Positions 17,462-26,661 are shown, counted from the first letter of the stretch. The stretch: DNA of 64,000 nt from Streptomyces platensis (GCF_008704855.1 NZ_CP023691.1:1736001-1800000); one strand, 5' to 3'. Translations and numbers: made by a program. The notes: a model not told the origin generated them from the sequence alone.

Positions 17462-18184
17462 TCAGGCGGCTTCGGTGACGGCAGCCGGCTCCCCGATGCG
17501 GGTACGGCGCAGGGAGGAGGCACGGGTGCCGCGCTGGGCGAGCCGGCGGACGATGCGGTCGCCGAGCACCTGGACGAGAGTGACCAGGAGGATCAGTTCC
17601 ACCACGGTGGCGATCATCAGCGAGGTCTCGTACTGCTGATAGCCGTAGGTGTAGGCGAGGTCACCCAGACCGCCGCCGCCGACCGCACCGGCGATCGCGG
17701 AGTAGCCGATCAGCTGGATGACCAGGGTGGTGACGCCCGCCACCAGCGCGGGCAGCGCCTGCGGGAGCAGCACCTTGAAGACGATGGTCCAGGTGCCACC
17801 GCCCATGGCGTGGGCGGCCTCGACCAGCCCGTGGTCGACCTCGCGCAGGGCGGCCTCGACCAGCCGCGCGAAGAACGGGATGGCGGCGATGGCGAGCGGG
17901 ACCACCGCGCCGGTCGGGCCGATGGAAACGCCGACGAGGAGCCGGGTGAAGGGGATCAGCACCACGATCAGGATCAGGAACGGGAAGGACCGCCCGATGT
18001 TGGTGATCGCGCCGAGCACCTTGTTCACGACGATGTTCTGGAGGACTGCGCCGCGCTGGGTCAGATGCAGCAGCACGCCGACCGGGATGCCGAGGAGCAC
18101 CGCGTAGAACGCGGACCACCACACCATGAAGAGGGTGTCGAGCGTGCGGTCGTACAGCAGCGGCTGCATCTCGTTCCAGGTCAC
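17462..18184 (-). CDS. metI: methionine ABC transporter permease
   Basis: 240 residues with about five membrane spans. The permease EAA loop is ALREVDHGLVEAAHAMGGG, the contact site for the ATPase. The first strand-spanning segment (TLFMVWWSAFYAVLLGIPVG) and AIPFFARLVEAAL are typical of MetI. Its ATG overlaps the metN stop in ATGA fashion, so the two proteins are probably made in step. Confidence 0.95.
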   Translation of the reverse strand: MTWNEMQPLLYDRTLDTLFMVWWSAFYAVLLGIPVGVLLHLTQRGAVLQNIVVNKVLGAITNIGRSFPFLILIVVLIPFTRLLVGVSIGPTGAVVPLAIAAIPFFARLVEAALREVDHGLVEAAHAMGGGTWTIVFKVLLPQALPALVAGVTTLVIQLIGYSAIAGAVGGGGLGDLAYTYGYQQYETSLMIATVVELILLVTLVQVLGDRIVRRLAQRGTRASSLRRTRIGEPAAVTEAA

Positions 18185-19290
18185 TTGGCACCTTCCTTCT
18201 GGAGCGCGGCGGCGGGCTCCGGGGTGGCCGGCCGGTCGGCGGGGCCGGCGGCGGTCGCTGCGGCGCTGTGGTCGACGTCCGCCACGTCCACCTGAAGGCC
18301 CTGCTCCCGGAGGAAGCCGATCGGTACGACGTTCTCCTCGAAGCGGCCGGGCAGCTCGATGCGCATCCGGCCGATCTGCTTGCCGCCGACGGTGTCCATG
18401 GCGGCGCCGAGGATCGAGATGTCGACGTTGTAGGTGCGCGACAGCTCGGAGATCACCGGGCGGGTGGCGGCATCGCCGTGGAAGGTGATGTCGACGACGG
18501 TGCGGTCGTCGGCGGAGGGCTCACCGCCGACCGGGAACAGCTCGCGGGCCAGCTCGGAGCCGGGGGTGGCGAGCAGTTCGGCGACGGTGCCCTGCTCGAT
18601 GACGCGGCCGTTCTTCATCAGCGCGGCCGAGTCGCAGATCGTCTTGACCACGTCCATCTCGTGCGTGATGAGCACGATGGTCAGGCCCAGCTTGCGGTTG
18701 AGGTCACGCAGCAGCTGGAGGATGGAGCGGGTGGTCTCCGGGTCCAGGGCGCTGGTGGCCTCGTCGGAGAGCAGCACCTTGGGGTCGCCGGCCAGCGCGC
18801 GGGCGATGCCGACGCGCTGCTTCTGCCCGCCCGAGAGCTGGGCGGGGTAGGCCTTGGCCTTGTCGGCGAGGCCGACCAGGTCCAGCAGCTCCAGCGCCTT
18901 GCGGGAGCGCTCCTTGCGGTCGACCTTGAGGATCTCCAGCGGCAGTTCGACGTTGTCCTGCACGGTGCGTGAGGACAGCAGGTTGAAGTGCTGGAAGACC
19001 ATCCCGATGTGGCTGCGGGCGGCACGCAGTCCGGCGCTGGCGCGCTTGCCGCGGCCGGCGATGGCGGTCAGTTCCTGGCCGGCGACGGTGACCGTGCCGG
19101 AGGTGGGGCGCTCCAGGAGGTTGAGGCAGCGGATGAGGGTGGACTTGCCGGCGCCGCTCTGGCCGATGACGCCGTACACCTCTCCTTCGCGGACGTGCAG
19201 ATCGACGCCGTCCAGGGCGGTGACTTCGCGGTCTCCGGAACGGTAGACCTTGGTCAGGCCCGTTGTGGTGATCACAGGGAATTCCGTCAC
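18181..19290 (-). CDS. metN: methionine ABC transporter ATP-binding protein with NIL domain
   Basis: 369 residues. Walker A is GQSGAGKST, the signature is LSGGQKQRVGIARALA, Walker B is KVLLSDEATSALD, and the switch His is in ITHEMDVV. After residue 265 a C-terminal NIL domain follows (VDITFHGDAATRPVISELS), which in the family binds methionine and inhibits transport when it is plentiful. I use the GTG at 19290 (VTEFPVITTTGLTKVY); another GTG 33 bases upstream is possible, and neither has a strong ribosome site. A candidate leader peptide lies about 200 bp upstream. Confidence 0.94.
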   Translation of the reverse strand: MTEFPVITTTGLTKVYRSGDREVTALDGVDLHVREGEVYGVIGQSGAGKSTLIRCLNLLERPTSGTVTVAGQELTAIAGRGKRASAGLRAARSHIGMVFQHFNLLSSRTVQDNVELPLEILKVDRKERSRKALELLDLVGLADKAKAYPAQLSGGQKQRVGIARALAGDPKVLLSDEATSALDPETTRSILQLLRDLNRKLGLTIVLITHEMDVVKTICDSAALMKNGRVIEQGTVAELLATPGSELARELFPVGGEPSADDRTVVDITFHGDAATRPVISELSRTYNVDISILGAAMDTVGGKQIGRMRIELPGRFEENVVPIGFLREQGLQVDVADVDHSAAATAAGPADRPATPEPAAALQKEGAK

Positions 19291-19484
19291 TGTCGAGTGC
19301 TCGGCGGCTCGCCCGCCGGGCACGGGGCATTCTTGCGAGTGCGGCAGGGGGGAACAGGGAGCGGCGGCGGGCGCGGGGCCCGGCTCCGGGTTCCGGTGAC
19401 GCGGGGCGGCCGGGGGCGTCGGGAGTCCGACGTACGGCTCATGGCAGGGTCTCGCTTCGGGGCGCGAGGCTCAGGCGGGGGCCC

Positions 19485-19508
19485 TCAGCGGTCACACATT
19501 CGACACAT
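19485..19508 (-). promoter_or_regulatory. candidate Met/Cys leader peptide for metNIQ
   Basis: A seven-codon open frame on the metN strand reads MCRMCDR and stops. Two Met and two Cys codons in seven, directly ahead of a methionine importer, fit a leader that senses sulfur amino-acid supply by ribosome stalling. A small hairpin-capable stretch (CTCGC...GCGAG) follows it. No good ribosome site is seen, so it may be leaderless. I saw no SAM riboswitch core. Confidence 0.4.
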
Positions 19509-19937
19509 GCAACGAGCACCGGGCGTCTGGTACGCCTCGGTCGCAGGGGTGCGGTAGCTCGTCGTGGTCATGCGGGCAGTAAACCAGACAGCAGTGCGGC
19601 CCGATCAAGCCAGTCCGGATTGCGGACACCACCGACCGACCCGTGGACAGCCTGTCGCACGGCGGGAACGATCTCGTCCGACCGGTCCGTGGCCTGCACT
19701 GATGCGGCGAGGCGTGGCGGGAGCTGGGGAGCGGCCTGCGGCGCGGGGGCCCGGTGCGCTGTGGTCAACGCCACGGCCGGCGTCCCGGCCGGGTGGCGGG
19801 ACCTTTCGCCCCGGGGCGCCCTCCCGCGGGCGTGCGGACCGCGGTGGGGCCGGGCGCGGAAGCCCGCCCGCCGCCGTTTAGCATCGCCCCATGCCCCACA
19901 ACCCCACGGCGCGCGGCCACGCCGTCCGGAGGCCCCG
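19509..19937. other. divergent intergenic region between metN and a membrane-protein operon
   Basis: About 430 bp with no further convincing gene. It should hold the promoters of the metNIQ transcript on the minus strand and of the two membrane proteins on the plus strand. The open frames crossing it lack start sites and family similarity. Confidence 0.5.
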
Positions 19938-20306
19938 GTGATCGACGCGCTGACGATCGCGGTCGCGGTGACCGCTCTCGCCCTCGCCGCCTGGTGCGGC
20001 TTCGCGGCGTTCCGTGACCAGCCCACCAAGGACTGGCACTTCATCGGCATGGGCCTGGTGTCGCTGCTCGGCATCGTCCAACTGGTCATCGCCGTCGTGC
20101 AGTTGTCCCGCGGAGTGTCGCCGGACAAGGGCACCGCGCTGTTCGTTTCGTATCTGCTCGGGGCGGCCGCCTGTGTCCCGGCGACCGGCTTCATGTCGCT
20201 CTCGGAGCGGACCCGCTGGGGTTCGGCCACCGTCGCGGCGGGCGGCGTGGTGCTGGCCGTCCTGGAAGTGCGGCTGTTCGACATCTGGGGAGGCGGCAGT
20301 GCCTGA
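19938..20306 (+). CDS. four-span integral membrane protein, unknown
   Basis: 122 residues with four hydrophobic spans: LTIAVAVTALALAAWCGFAA, GMGLVSLLGIVQLVIAVVQL, FVSYLLGAAACVPATGFMSL and SATVAAGGVVLAVLEVRLF. The GTG start at 19938 has GGAGG seven bases before it; the longer open frame upstream is Arg/Pro noise. The family is not recognised beyond a conserved actinobacterial membrane protein. It overlaps the next gene by 8 bases, so the pair is an operon. Confidence 0.75.
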   Translation: MIDALTIAVAVTALALAAWCGFAAFRDQPTKDWHFIGMGLVSLLGIVQLVIAVVQLSRGVSPDKGTALFVSYLLGAAACVPATGFMSLSERTRWGSATVAAGGVVLAVLEVRLFDIWGGGSA

Positions 20307-20748
20307 GACCACGAGGACCCCACAGCCCACCGAGGCCGGCCCGGCCCGGCGCTCCCTGGGCACCGGCCCCGGCCGGCTGCTGGTCGCGCTCTACGGCATC
20401 TTCACCGTCGCGGCCGCCTCCCGCTCGCTGTACCAGCTCCTCGCCCAGTTCGACCGGGCCCCGCTGGCGTACGGCCTCTCGGCGGGCTCCGCGCTCGTCT
20501 ACGGGTTCATCACCTTCTCGCTGGTGCGCGGCGGCGAGGGCGCCCGCCGTGCCGCGTTCGCCTGCTGTGCGCTGGAGCTGCTCGGGGTGTTCGGCATCGG
20601 CACCTGGACGCTGCTCGACCCGTCCGCGTTCCCCGACGCCACGGTCTGGTCGGACTACGGCATGGGCTATCTCTTCATCCCGGTCTTCCTGCCCGTCACC
20701 GGGCTGCTGTGGCTGCGCCGGTCGCGTACGGAGCGAACGACGGCCTGA
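20299..20748 (+). CDS. membrane protein, unknown, partner of the preceding gene
   Basis: 149 residues. After a polar N-terminus (about 25 residues) come four hydrophobic spans, including LLVALYGIFTVAAASRSLYQLL, ALVYGFITFSLV, CALELLGVFGIGTWTLL and YLFIPVFLPVTGLLWLRR. The GTG start at 20299 overlaps the end of the upstream gene and follows GGAGGC. Both genes encode small multispan proteins and probably act together, but no function can be given. Confidence 0.78.
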   Translation: MPETTRTPQPTEAGPARRSLGTGPGRLLVALYGIFTVAAASRSLYQLLAQFDRAPLAYGLSAGSALVYGFITFSLVRGGEGARRAAFACCALELLGVFGIGTWTLLDPSAFPDATVWSDYGMGYLFIPVFLPVTGLLWLRRSRTERTTA

Positions 20749-20880
20749 GGCCGCCCGGCGAACGAGCTGCGCCATCCGGGTGAAGAGCGGGCCCGCACCT
20801 CGTCCCGGGGCGGACGCCCTGTCTGACTGGAGTCCGACAGGCGTCCAGGGGGTTCGCCGGCGCGGAAACGGAGCGGGAAG

Positions 20881-21612
20881 ATGCCGATCAGTCCGAACCA
20901 GGGTTCCACCGGCGGCGGTTTCGCGGCGACGCTCACCGGAACCGGTCTCGCCGGGGCCACGGTGGTGCGCTTCGGAAGCAAACCGGCCACCATCACGGCC
21001 ACTTCGCCCACCTCGGTGTCGGTGGTGGCCCCCTCGGGAGCCGGTGTGGTCGACACCACGGTGACCACGCCGGGGGGCACCAGCAATCCGGTGCCCTTCC
21101 ATTACGTCCTCCCGCCGGTGATCCTCGATGTCTCGCCGGCGTCCGGGCCCCTGGCGGGCGGCAGCACGGTCACCGTCACCGGACGCAACCTCACCACCGC
21201 CACGTCCGTGCTGTTCGGGGACACGGCCGTGACGCCGACGGTGCTGTCCGACAGTGAGCTCACCGCCGTCAGCCCGGCCCACGCGGCGGGCGACGTGGCC
21301 CTGGTCGTCACCGCGCAGGGCGGCACCGCCACGGCGTCCGGGACCTTCGCTTTCGTGGCCGCGCCGACCGTCACCGGCTTCAGCCCGGTGTCGGGTCTGG
21401 CCGCGGGCGGCACGCTGGTCGACATCACGGGCACCGCGCTGGCGACGACCACCGAGGTGACCTTCGGCAGCGTCCCGGCCACCTTCGCCGTCCTGTCCGA
21501 CACCCGGGTCGCGGCCGTCGCGCCCAGCCAGTCCCCGGGCACGGTCACCATCACGCTCACCACCACGGGCGGCAGTGAGGCGGCCCCCGGGGGCTTCCTC
21601 TATCAGCTCTGA
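20881..21612 (+). CDS. protein of three IPT/TIG repeats
   Basis: 243 residues made almost wholly of three immunoglobulin-like IPT/TIG repeats of about 80 residues. Each begins like ISPNQGSTGGGFAATLTGTG, VSPASGPLAGGSTVTVTG or FSPVSGLAAGGTLVDITG. Such repeats bind sugars or proteins in larger surface or spore-coat proteins. There is no signal peptide, anchor or catalytic domain, so it is either cytoplasmic, exported by another route, or a detached part. The start has GGAGCGGGAAG ahead of it. Composition is rich in Thr, Val and Gly. Confidence 0.85.
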   Translation: MPISPNQGSTGGGFAATLTGTGLAGATVVRFGSKPATITATSPTSVSVVAPSGAGVVDTTVTTPGGTSNPVPFHYVLPPVILDVSPASGPLAGGSTVTVTGRNLTTATSVLFGDTAVTPTVLSDSELTAVSPAHAAGDVALVVTAQGGTATASGTFAFVAAPTVTGFSPVSGLAAGGTLVDITGTALATTTEVTFGSVPATFAVLSDTRVAAVAPSQSPGTVTITLTTTGGSEAAPGGFLYQL

Positions 21613-21676
21613 TATCTGCCCTGACGAGGACGGATGGAGGCGGACCCGCTCCGCCCGGTGCGGGTCCGCTCCGGCC

Positions 21677-22192
21677 CTATGCCTGTGCGACGAGCTCCCC
21701 CGCGCCGGCCGGCTGGGGTACTTCCTTCTCCAGCGTGACCACGTTCAGCCGGGGTGTGCGCTGCTCGGTGCCCACGGGCACATAGCCGTGGCTGCGGTAG
21801 AGCCGCAGATTGCCCTCGCTGCGGTGGCCGGTGAACAGGCGGTAGCGGGTGGCCGAGCGCTCGGCCGTCAGCCGGCCCTCGACGGCGTCGAGCAGCCGGC
21901 CGCCCAGGCCGTGCCGCTGCATCCGCGGGTGCACGATGAGTTTGGCTATCCGCCCGGTGCCGTCCTCGTCGACCGTGCCGCGCACGGCGCCGACCACCTC
22001 CTCGCCGAGCCGGGCCACCACGACGCAGCCCTCGCCGAGTTCGGCCCGCAGTGCCTGAAGCGTCTGGGTGAGCGGCTCGATGCCGTAGTCGTCGTACAGC
22101 GCGGCTTCCTGCTGGTAGCAGAGGTACTGGAGCTTGAGGATCTGCTCGGCGTCCTGGTCGGTCGCCGCAGAGATGGTCACACTCGTGCCCAT
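21677..22192 (-). CDS. GNAT-family N-acetyltransferase
   Basis: 171 residues, one GNAT domain. The acetyl-CoA loop is LIVHPRMQRHGLGGRLLDAVE, preceded by VVGAVRGTVDEDGTGRIAK. The LFTGHRSEGNLRLYRSHGYV ending is typical. The substrate is unknown. It is convergent with the IPT/TIG gene, with a 64-bp gap. Confidence 0.88.
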   Translation of the reverse strand: MGTSVTISAATDQDAEQILKLQYLCYQQEAALYDDYGIEPLTQTLQALRAELGEGCVVVARLGEEVVGAVRGTVDEDGTGRIAKLIVHPRMQRHGLGGRLLDAVEGRLTAERSATRYRLFTGHRSEGNLRLYRSHGYVPVGTEQRTPRLNVVTLEKEVPQPAGAGELVAQA

Positions 22193-22513
22193 GCGCGTAT
22201 GCCTCCCCTATTCGGTTCGCTGGTCCGGGCGCGGTGAGGGTGAGAGGGGTGCGCCCGGAAACGATGTGCCCTGACCGACGGCGCCGTGGGGTACCCGGCG
22301 CCGCCATGGCGGTGCTGACACCGCCTCTTCCGGAATCCCCGGCGGAGGGCGGCGGCAATCTTCGCCGCGAGCATTCTGCGCAGGCAATTGGGGCAAGCGG
22401 AACGGACCGGCACCCAGCTCCCCTGTGACATTCCCAACTCAGATGAGAATGCCGGGGAGATGGTGCCGGTCCGGGCGGCCGGGCGCCGCCGCGACGGCGG
22501 TCCGCGGCCGACG
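22193..22513. other. 321-bp intergenic region
   Basis: No gene was found. It contains the promoter of the acetyltransferase. A loose dyad, CATTCCCA...TGAGAATG (22429-22451), lies near the right half; it has several mismatches and no gene starts close to it. Nothing else is visible. Confidence 0.45.
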
Positions 22514-23650
22514 TCAGCGCTTGCGGAACTCCGCGGCGGCCAGCAGCGCGGTGTCGGGGTTGTCGGAGAACAGGCCGTCGATACCGGTCCCGAGGTACGC
22601 CTTGAACACCCCGAGGGCGTCGCCGTAGGCGTTCGGGTCGGTGCCGCGGCGGTAGTCGGCCGGCAGGAAGCTGTTCTCGTTGCGGACCGTATACGGGTGC
22701 AGGACCAGTCCGGCGGCGTGTGCGTCCTTGACAACGGACGTGGGCTCGCCGAGCTTGCCGTCCTTGTCCCGCGGGATGATCACGGTCAGGTCCGGTCCGA
22801 TGCCCTGGGCGAAGCCGGCGAGCCACTTCAGGCCCTCGGGCTTGACCAGATCGGCGACCTTGCGCGGGTCGCCCGCCTCGGTGAAGTCCCAGGGCCGGGA
22901 GTCGAGCGTGGAGAGCAGCACGACCTTGGGGCAGTCGACGAGCTTGTCCAGGCGCTGGATGCTGCTGGGCTCGAAGGACTGAAGGAAGTTCGGGGAGTTC
23001 TTACGGTGCCGGCCGTGCGCGCGCAGCGCCTTGGCCAGCCGCTCCTCCAGGCCAAGGCCCAGCTTGCGGAAGTACGTGGGGTGCTTGGTCTCGATGTGCA
23101 GCCAGACGCGGCGGCCCCGCTTGCGGCCCTCGCGCTCGGCCCAGCGCAGCACCTCCTCGAAGGTCGGCACCTCCCACACCCCGTCGTAGAGGGTGTTGTG
23201 CTGCCGGGTGCCCGGTATGCGCTCCTTGGCGCGCAGCGTCTTGAGTTCGGCGAGCGTGAAGTCCTCGGTGAACCAGCCGGTCAGCTTCACCCCGTCGACG
23301 GTCTTGGTGGTCTTGCGGTCCGCGAACTCGGGGTGCGCGGAGACATCGGTGGTGGCGGTGATGTCGTTCTCGTGGCGGCAGACCAGATGCCCGTCCTTGG
23401 TGGGGACGAGGTCCTGCTCGATGACGTCCGCGCCCATGTCCAGGGCGAGTTGGTAGGAGCCGAAGGTGTGCTCGGGGCGGTAGCCGCTGGCGCCGCGGTG
23501 ACCGACGATCAGCGGTACCGGCAGCTCCTGGGGCACCCCGGCCCGGCCGGCCGCGCTCGCCTGGCCGGCTGCGCCGAACACCGCCGCTCCCGCGCCGAGG
23601 GCCGCGGCCCCCAGTACCGTCCGCCGTCCCGGCTGCTGGCCCTTGTGCAT
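22514..23650 (-). CDS. glpQ: secreted glycerophosphodiester phosphodiesterase
   Basis: 378 residues. The N-terminus has a twin-arginine signal, GRRTVLGAAALGAGAAVFG, then an AXA cleavage site near ASA. The GDPD domain follows: VGHRGASGYRPEHTFGSY with the catalytic His, GADVIEQDLVPTKDGHLVC, and later PKVVLLSTLDS. It hydrolyses glycerophosphodiesters to glycerol-3-phosphate and an alcohol outside the cell. The ATG at 23650 is preceded by AAGGAG; the upstream 30 codons in frame are noise. It stands alone. Confidence 0.93.
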   Translation of the reverse strand: MHKGQQPGRRTVLGAAALGAGAAVFGAAGQASAAGRAGVPQELPVPLIVGHRGASGYRPEHTFGSYQLALDMGADVIEQDLVPTKDGHLVCRHENDITATTDVSAHPEFADRKTTKTVDGVKLTGWFTEDFTLAELKTLRAKERIPGTRQHNTLYDGVWEVPTFEEVLRWAEREGRKRGRRVWLHIETKHPTYFRKLGLGLEERLAKALRAHGRHRKNSPNFLQSFEPSSIQRLDKLVDCPKVVLLSTLDSRPWDFTEAGDPRKVADLVKPEGLKWLAGFAQGIGPDLTVIIPRDKDGKLGEPTSVVKDAHAAGLVLHPYTVRNENSFLPADYRRGTDPNAYGDALGVFKAYLGTGIDGLFSDNPDTALLAAAEFRKR

Positions 23651-23946
23651 GCGCGCTCCTTGTCTGAGGCATTCTCTGGTATTCCGGGTGCTTCCGGGTG
23701 TTTTCCGGCGTGCGGTGAGGCGTGTTGCACACCGGCCCACGGAACCCGGCCGATCGTAGGCACGGACGGGTCATGCCGGGGAGACGGACGACAACATCGG
23801 GGGGAAGATGGTGGTAACACACGTCAACTGTGCGTATCGACCTCGTGAACCCGATGTGCGCGCGGGAGTAACCCGCGAGTATGGTCCTTGGCTGCGCAGA
23901 GTTCTGCGTGCGCTTGACCTTGACCAGCCACGACCCGGAGGGCCCG

Positions 23947-24615
23947 TTGTCCCGCATTGTGCTGAAGGCGATTCTCGGATTCGTCATGCGTGTCCTCTAC
24001 CGCCCGAAGGTCGAGGGCATGGAGCGCATTCCGGCGACCGGGCCGGTGATCCTGGCCGGTAATCACGTCACCTTCATCGACTCGCTGTTCCTGAGCCTGG
24101 TGGTCAAGCGCCCGGTGTACTTCATCGGCAAGGACGAGTACGTCACCGGCAAGGGCGTCAAGGGCCGGCTGATGGCCTGGTTCTTCACCAGCGCCGGCAT
24201 GATCCCGGTGGACCGCGACGGTGGGCACGGCGGGGTCGCGGCGCTGATGACCGGCCGCCGGATCCTGGAGGAGGGCAGCGTCTTCGGCATCTACCCGGAG
24301 GGCACCCGCTCCCCCGACGGCCGTCTCTACCGCGGGCGTACCGGCATCGCCCGGCTCACCCTGATGACCGGTGCGCCGGTCGTCCCGTTCGCGATGATCG
24401 GCACGGACAAGGTGCAGCCCGGCGGCAAGGGCCGCCCGCACATCGCGCCGGTGACGGTGCGCTTCGGTGAGCCGCTGGACTTCTCCCGCTACGACGGTAT
24501 GGACCGTGACCGCTATGTCCTGCGGGCCGTCACCGACGAGGTGATGAGCGATGTGATGGAGCTGTCCGGCCAGGAGTACGTCGACATCTACGCCACCAAG
24601 GCCAGGGCCGCCTGA
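23947..24615 (+). CDS. plsC: 1-acyl-sn-glycerol-3-phosphate acyltransferase
   Basis: About 222 residues of the PlsC family. The catalytic HX4D motif is NHVTFIDSLF, the glycerophosphate-binding motif is IYPEGTRSPDG, and FTSAGMIPVDRDGG and APVVPFAMIG complete the four blocks. It transfers an acyl chain to lysophosphatidate at the membrane. I choose the TTG at 23947 because GGAGG lies just before it; an ATG 66 bases further up has no such site and adds residues unlike the family. Confidence 0.92.
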   Translation: MSRIVLKAILGFVMRVLYRPKVEGMERIPATGPVILAGNHVTFIDSLFLSLVVKRPVYFIGKDEYVTGKGVKGRLMAWFFTSAGMIPVDRDGGHGGVAALMTGRRILEEGSVFGIYPEGTRSPDGRLYRGRTGIARLTLMTGAPVVPFAMIGTDKVQPGGKGRPHIAPVTVRFGEPLDFSRYDGMDRDRYVLRAVTDEVMSDVMELSGQEYVDIYATKARAA

Positions 24616-24632
24616 CCCGTCCGCCGTGCGCC

Positions 24633-24661
24633 GGGCCCCATCCGTTCTCCGGATGGGGCCC
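24633..24661. terminator. terminator between plsC and the convergent nucleotidase gene
   Basis: A perfect 12-bp stem (GGGCCCCATCCG and complement) with a 5-base loop lies 18 bases after plsC, in a convergent gap. It probably works for both strands. Confidence 0.8.
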
Positions 24662-24690
24662 GTTGCCGTATCCGCTGCGGTGCGGGCGGG

Positions 24691-26661
24691 TCAGCAGGGC
24701 ACCCGGAAGCCGCCGGGGGCGCGCTGGCCCTCGGCGCCGCCGGTCAGCGCCGTACGCAGGGCCGCCTCGGGCCGCGGCACCATGCTGCCGTCGGGCTGGA
24801 GCAGCTGCTGGCGCTGGGTGACGGTGCCGGTGCGGGCGCCGGGCACCCCCGCGTTCTTGACCGCCACCCGGTTCAACGGGGCGGGCTTCAGCTGCTTCTT
24901 GGCGCGGATGAAGGAGACGAAGCTCTCGAAGTCACGGGTGTGCCGGACCGGTGCGGTGAAGCCGGTGAAGGCGCTGAAGCCGTCCTGGTTGATGAGGGTG
25001 TAGGAGGGGGCGGCGAGCCGGTAGCGGCGGGTGAGGTCGAGGGCGGTGCCGTCGATGAACACCTCGGCCGGGTCGATCCGCCGGCCGACCGCTCCCGCGG
25101 CGTCGAAGGTGTAGCGGACGTTGGCGGAGACGGCCAGCGGGGAGAAGCCGAGGCCGCCGCCGGCGGTCGGGGCCCACTGTTCCTCCAGGGCGTCGTGCAG
25201 CTGCCGGCCGGTGACGGTGACGGTCATGATCGGGTCGCCGAAGCCGACGGAGTTCCAGGCCTGCGCGAAGGTGACGGTGCCGCCCGTCTCCTCGTCGCGG
25301 ATCAGATCGCCGGCGATCACGGCCTGGCCGACGCGTGGCGCGACCGCGATGACGGCGAGGTCCGCGGGGGTGTTGGGGTGGTCGGCGGGATCGTCCATCG
25401 GGCCGTGCGGCTGCCGGCCCGCCCACAGCGCCCAGTCGGCGACGAGGTTGCCCATGGTGGACTCCCCCACCGCGTTGCGCCGCCGGGTGAAGGAGGCGGT
25501 CTGGGTGCCGAGGCGGCTGCGGGCGCGCCGGCTGCCGTAGTCCGCCCAGTAGCCGGCGATCGACTTCAGGTCCGGGTCCGGTGTGACATCGCGGGTGTTG
25601 GGGTGGTTGGTGGCGGTGGTGAGCTCCCGGATCACCGCGCCGGTGTCGGGGTCGAGGCGCAGATTGATCTCGTTGACGAGCTGGCCGTAGCAGCCGGCCT
25701 CGACGAACGGCCGGGGCACGCCGTCGGGGTCGGGCAGCATCATCGTGAAGGCGCAGTGCCAGTGGCCGGTGACGATGGCGTCGATGTCCGGGGAGACGCG
25801 CAGCGCCAGTTCGTAGGCGGGCCCCGAGGGGTTGCTGCCGCTGGAGAAGTCGCTGCCGGCCACCGCGCCGTCGTGCATGCTGAGCACGATCGCCCGGACA
25901 CCGCGGGACCTGAGCTCCGCCGCGCAGCGGTTGGCGGTCTCCAGCTCGTCGAGGGTGCGCAGTCCCGGCTGGTAGGAGCCGGGGAAGGACTCGGTGCCGA
26001 TGGCGGTCAGATGGATGAAGCCGACCGGCAGCCGGCGGCCGCCGCCGGCGTCCACGTACTCGATGTTGTACGGCGGCAGCACGAGCTCGCCGTTCCCGTT
26101 CCACACCATGTTGGCGCTGTAGTAGGGGAACTTCGCGCCCTGGAAGCGGCGGCCGGTGGAGTCCTCGAAGTCGTCGTCGCGGCCGACGACGGGGAAGCTG
26201 TCGCCGTCCTCCATGTGGGAGGTGAGGAACTTCGCGGACTTGTCGAACTCGTGGTTGCCGGCCGAGGCGAAGTCCAGGCCCATGGCGTTGAGGGCCTCGA
26301 TGGTGGGCTCGTCGGCGAAGGTGGCGGCGTCGAACTCCCAGCCGGAGAAGAGGTCGCCGGGGGCGAAGAAGAGGGAGTTGCGGCGGCCGGCGCGCAACCG
26401 CTCCAGGTGGGCGGCCATATAGGCGACGCCGCCCACGGTGTAGGTCTTTCCGCCGGCTCCGGTGATGATCGAGTGGGCACCCGGGGCGCCCTGGAGATAG
26501 CCGTGCAGGTCGGTGATGTTGAGGAGCTGGACGTCGACGTATTCGTCGGCGGTGGCCGCGTCGCGGGCGTGGCCGGTGGCGTAGGCGTTGCTGCCGATGG
26601 CGCTCGCGGTGGCCAGGGCCCCCGCGGCGGTGAAGAAGGAGCGTCGTCCGATGTCGCGCAC
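24691..26661 (-). CDS. secreted 5'-nucleotidase/UshA-type metallophosphoesterase
   Basis: About 656 residues. A Tat-type signal (GRRSFFTAAGALATA) leads. The metallophosphoesterase domain has NITDLHGYLQG, AGNHEFDKSA and TGHWHCAF metal-binding blocks; a 5_nucleotid_C domain follows, with AVGESTMGNLVADW and INQDGFSAFTGF. It should remove phosphate from nucleotides or related esters outside the cell. I use the GTG at 26661, which has AGGAG upstream; the longer frame begins at a TTG without a ribosome site. It is monocistronic. Confidence 0.92.
   Translation of the reverse strand: MRDIGRRSFFTAAGALATASAIGSNAYATGHARDAATADEYVDVQLLNITDLHGYLQGAPGAHSIITGAGGKTYTVGGVAYMAAHLERLRAGRRNSLFFAPGDLFSGWEFDAATFADEPTIEALNAMGLDFASAGNHEFDKSAKFLTSHMEDGDSFPVVGRDDDFEDSTGRRFQGAKFPYYSANMVWNGNGELVLPPYNIEYVDAGGGRRLPVGFIHLTAIGTESFPGSYQPGLRTLDELETANRCAAELRSRGVRAIVLSMHDGAVAGSDFSSGSNPSGPAYELALRVSPDIDAIVTGHWHCAFTMMLPDPDGVPRPFVEAGCYGQLVNEINLRLDPDTGAVIRELTTATNHPNTRDVTPDPDLKSIAGYWADYGSRRARSRLGTQTASFTRRRNAVGESTMGNLVADWALWAGRQPHGPMDDPADHPNTPADLAVIAVAPRVGQAVIAGDLIRDEETGGTVTFAQAWNSVGFGDPIMTVTVTGRQLHDALEEQWAPTAGGGLGFSPLAVSANVRYTFDAAGAVGRRIDPAEVFIDGTALDLTRRYRLAAPSYTLINQDGFSAFTGFTAPVRHTRDFESFVSFIRAKKQLKPAPLNRVAVKNAGVPGARTGTVTQRQQLLQPDGSMVPRPEAALRTALTGGAEGQRAPGGFRVPC

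Noticed and set aside
19324..19560. SAM riboswitch before metNIQ
   Set aside because: No SAM-I or SAM-IV core pattern is visible; only the short leader frame was found.
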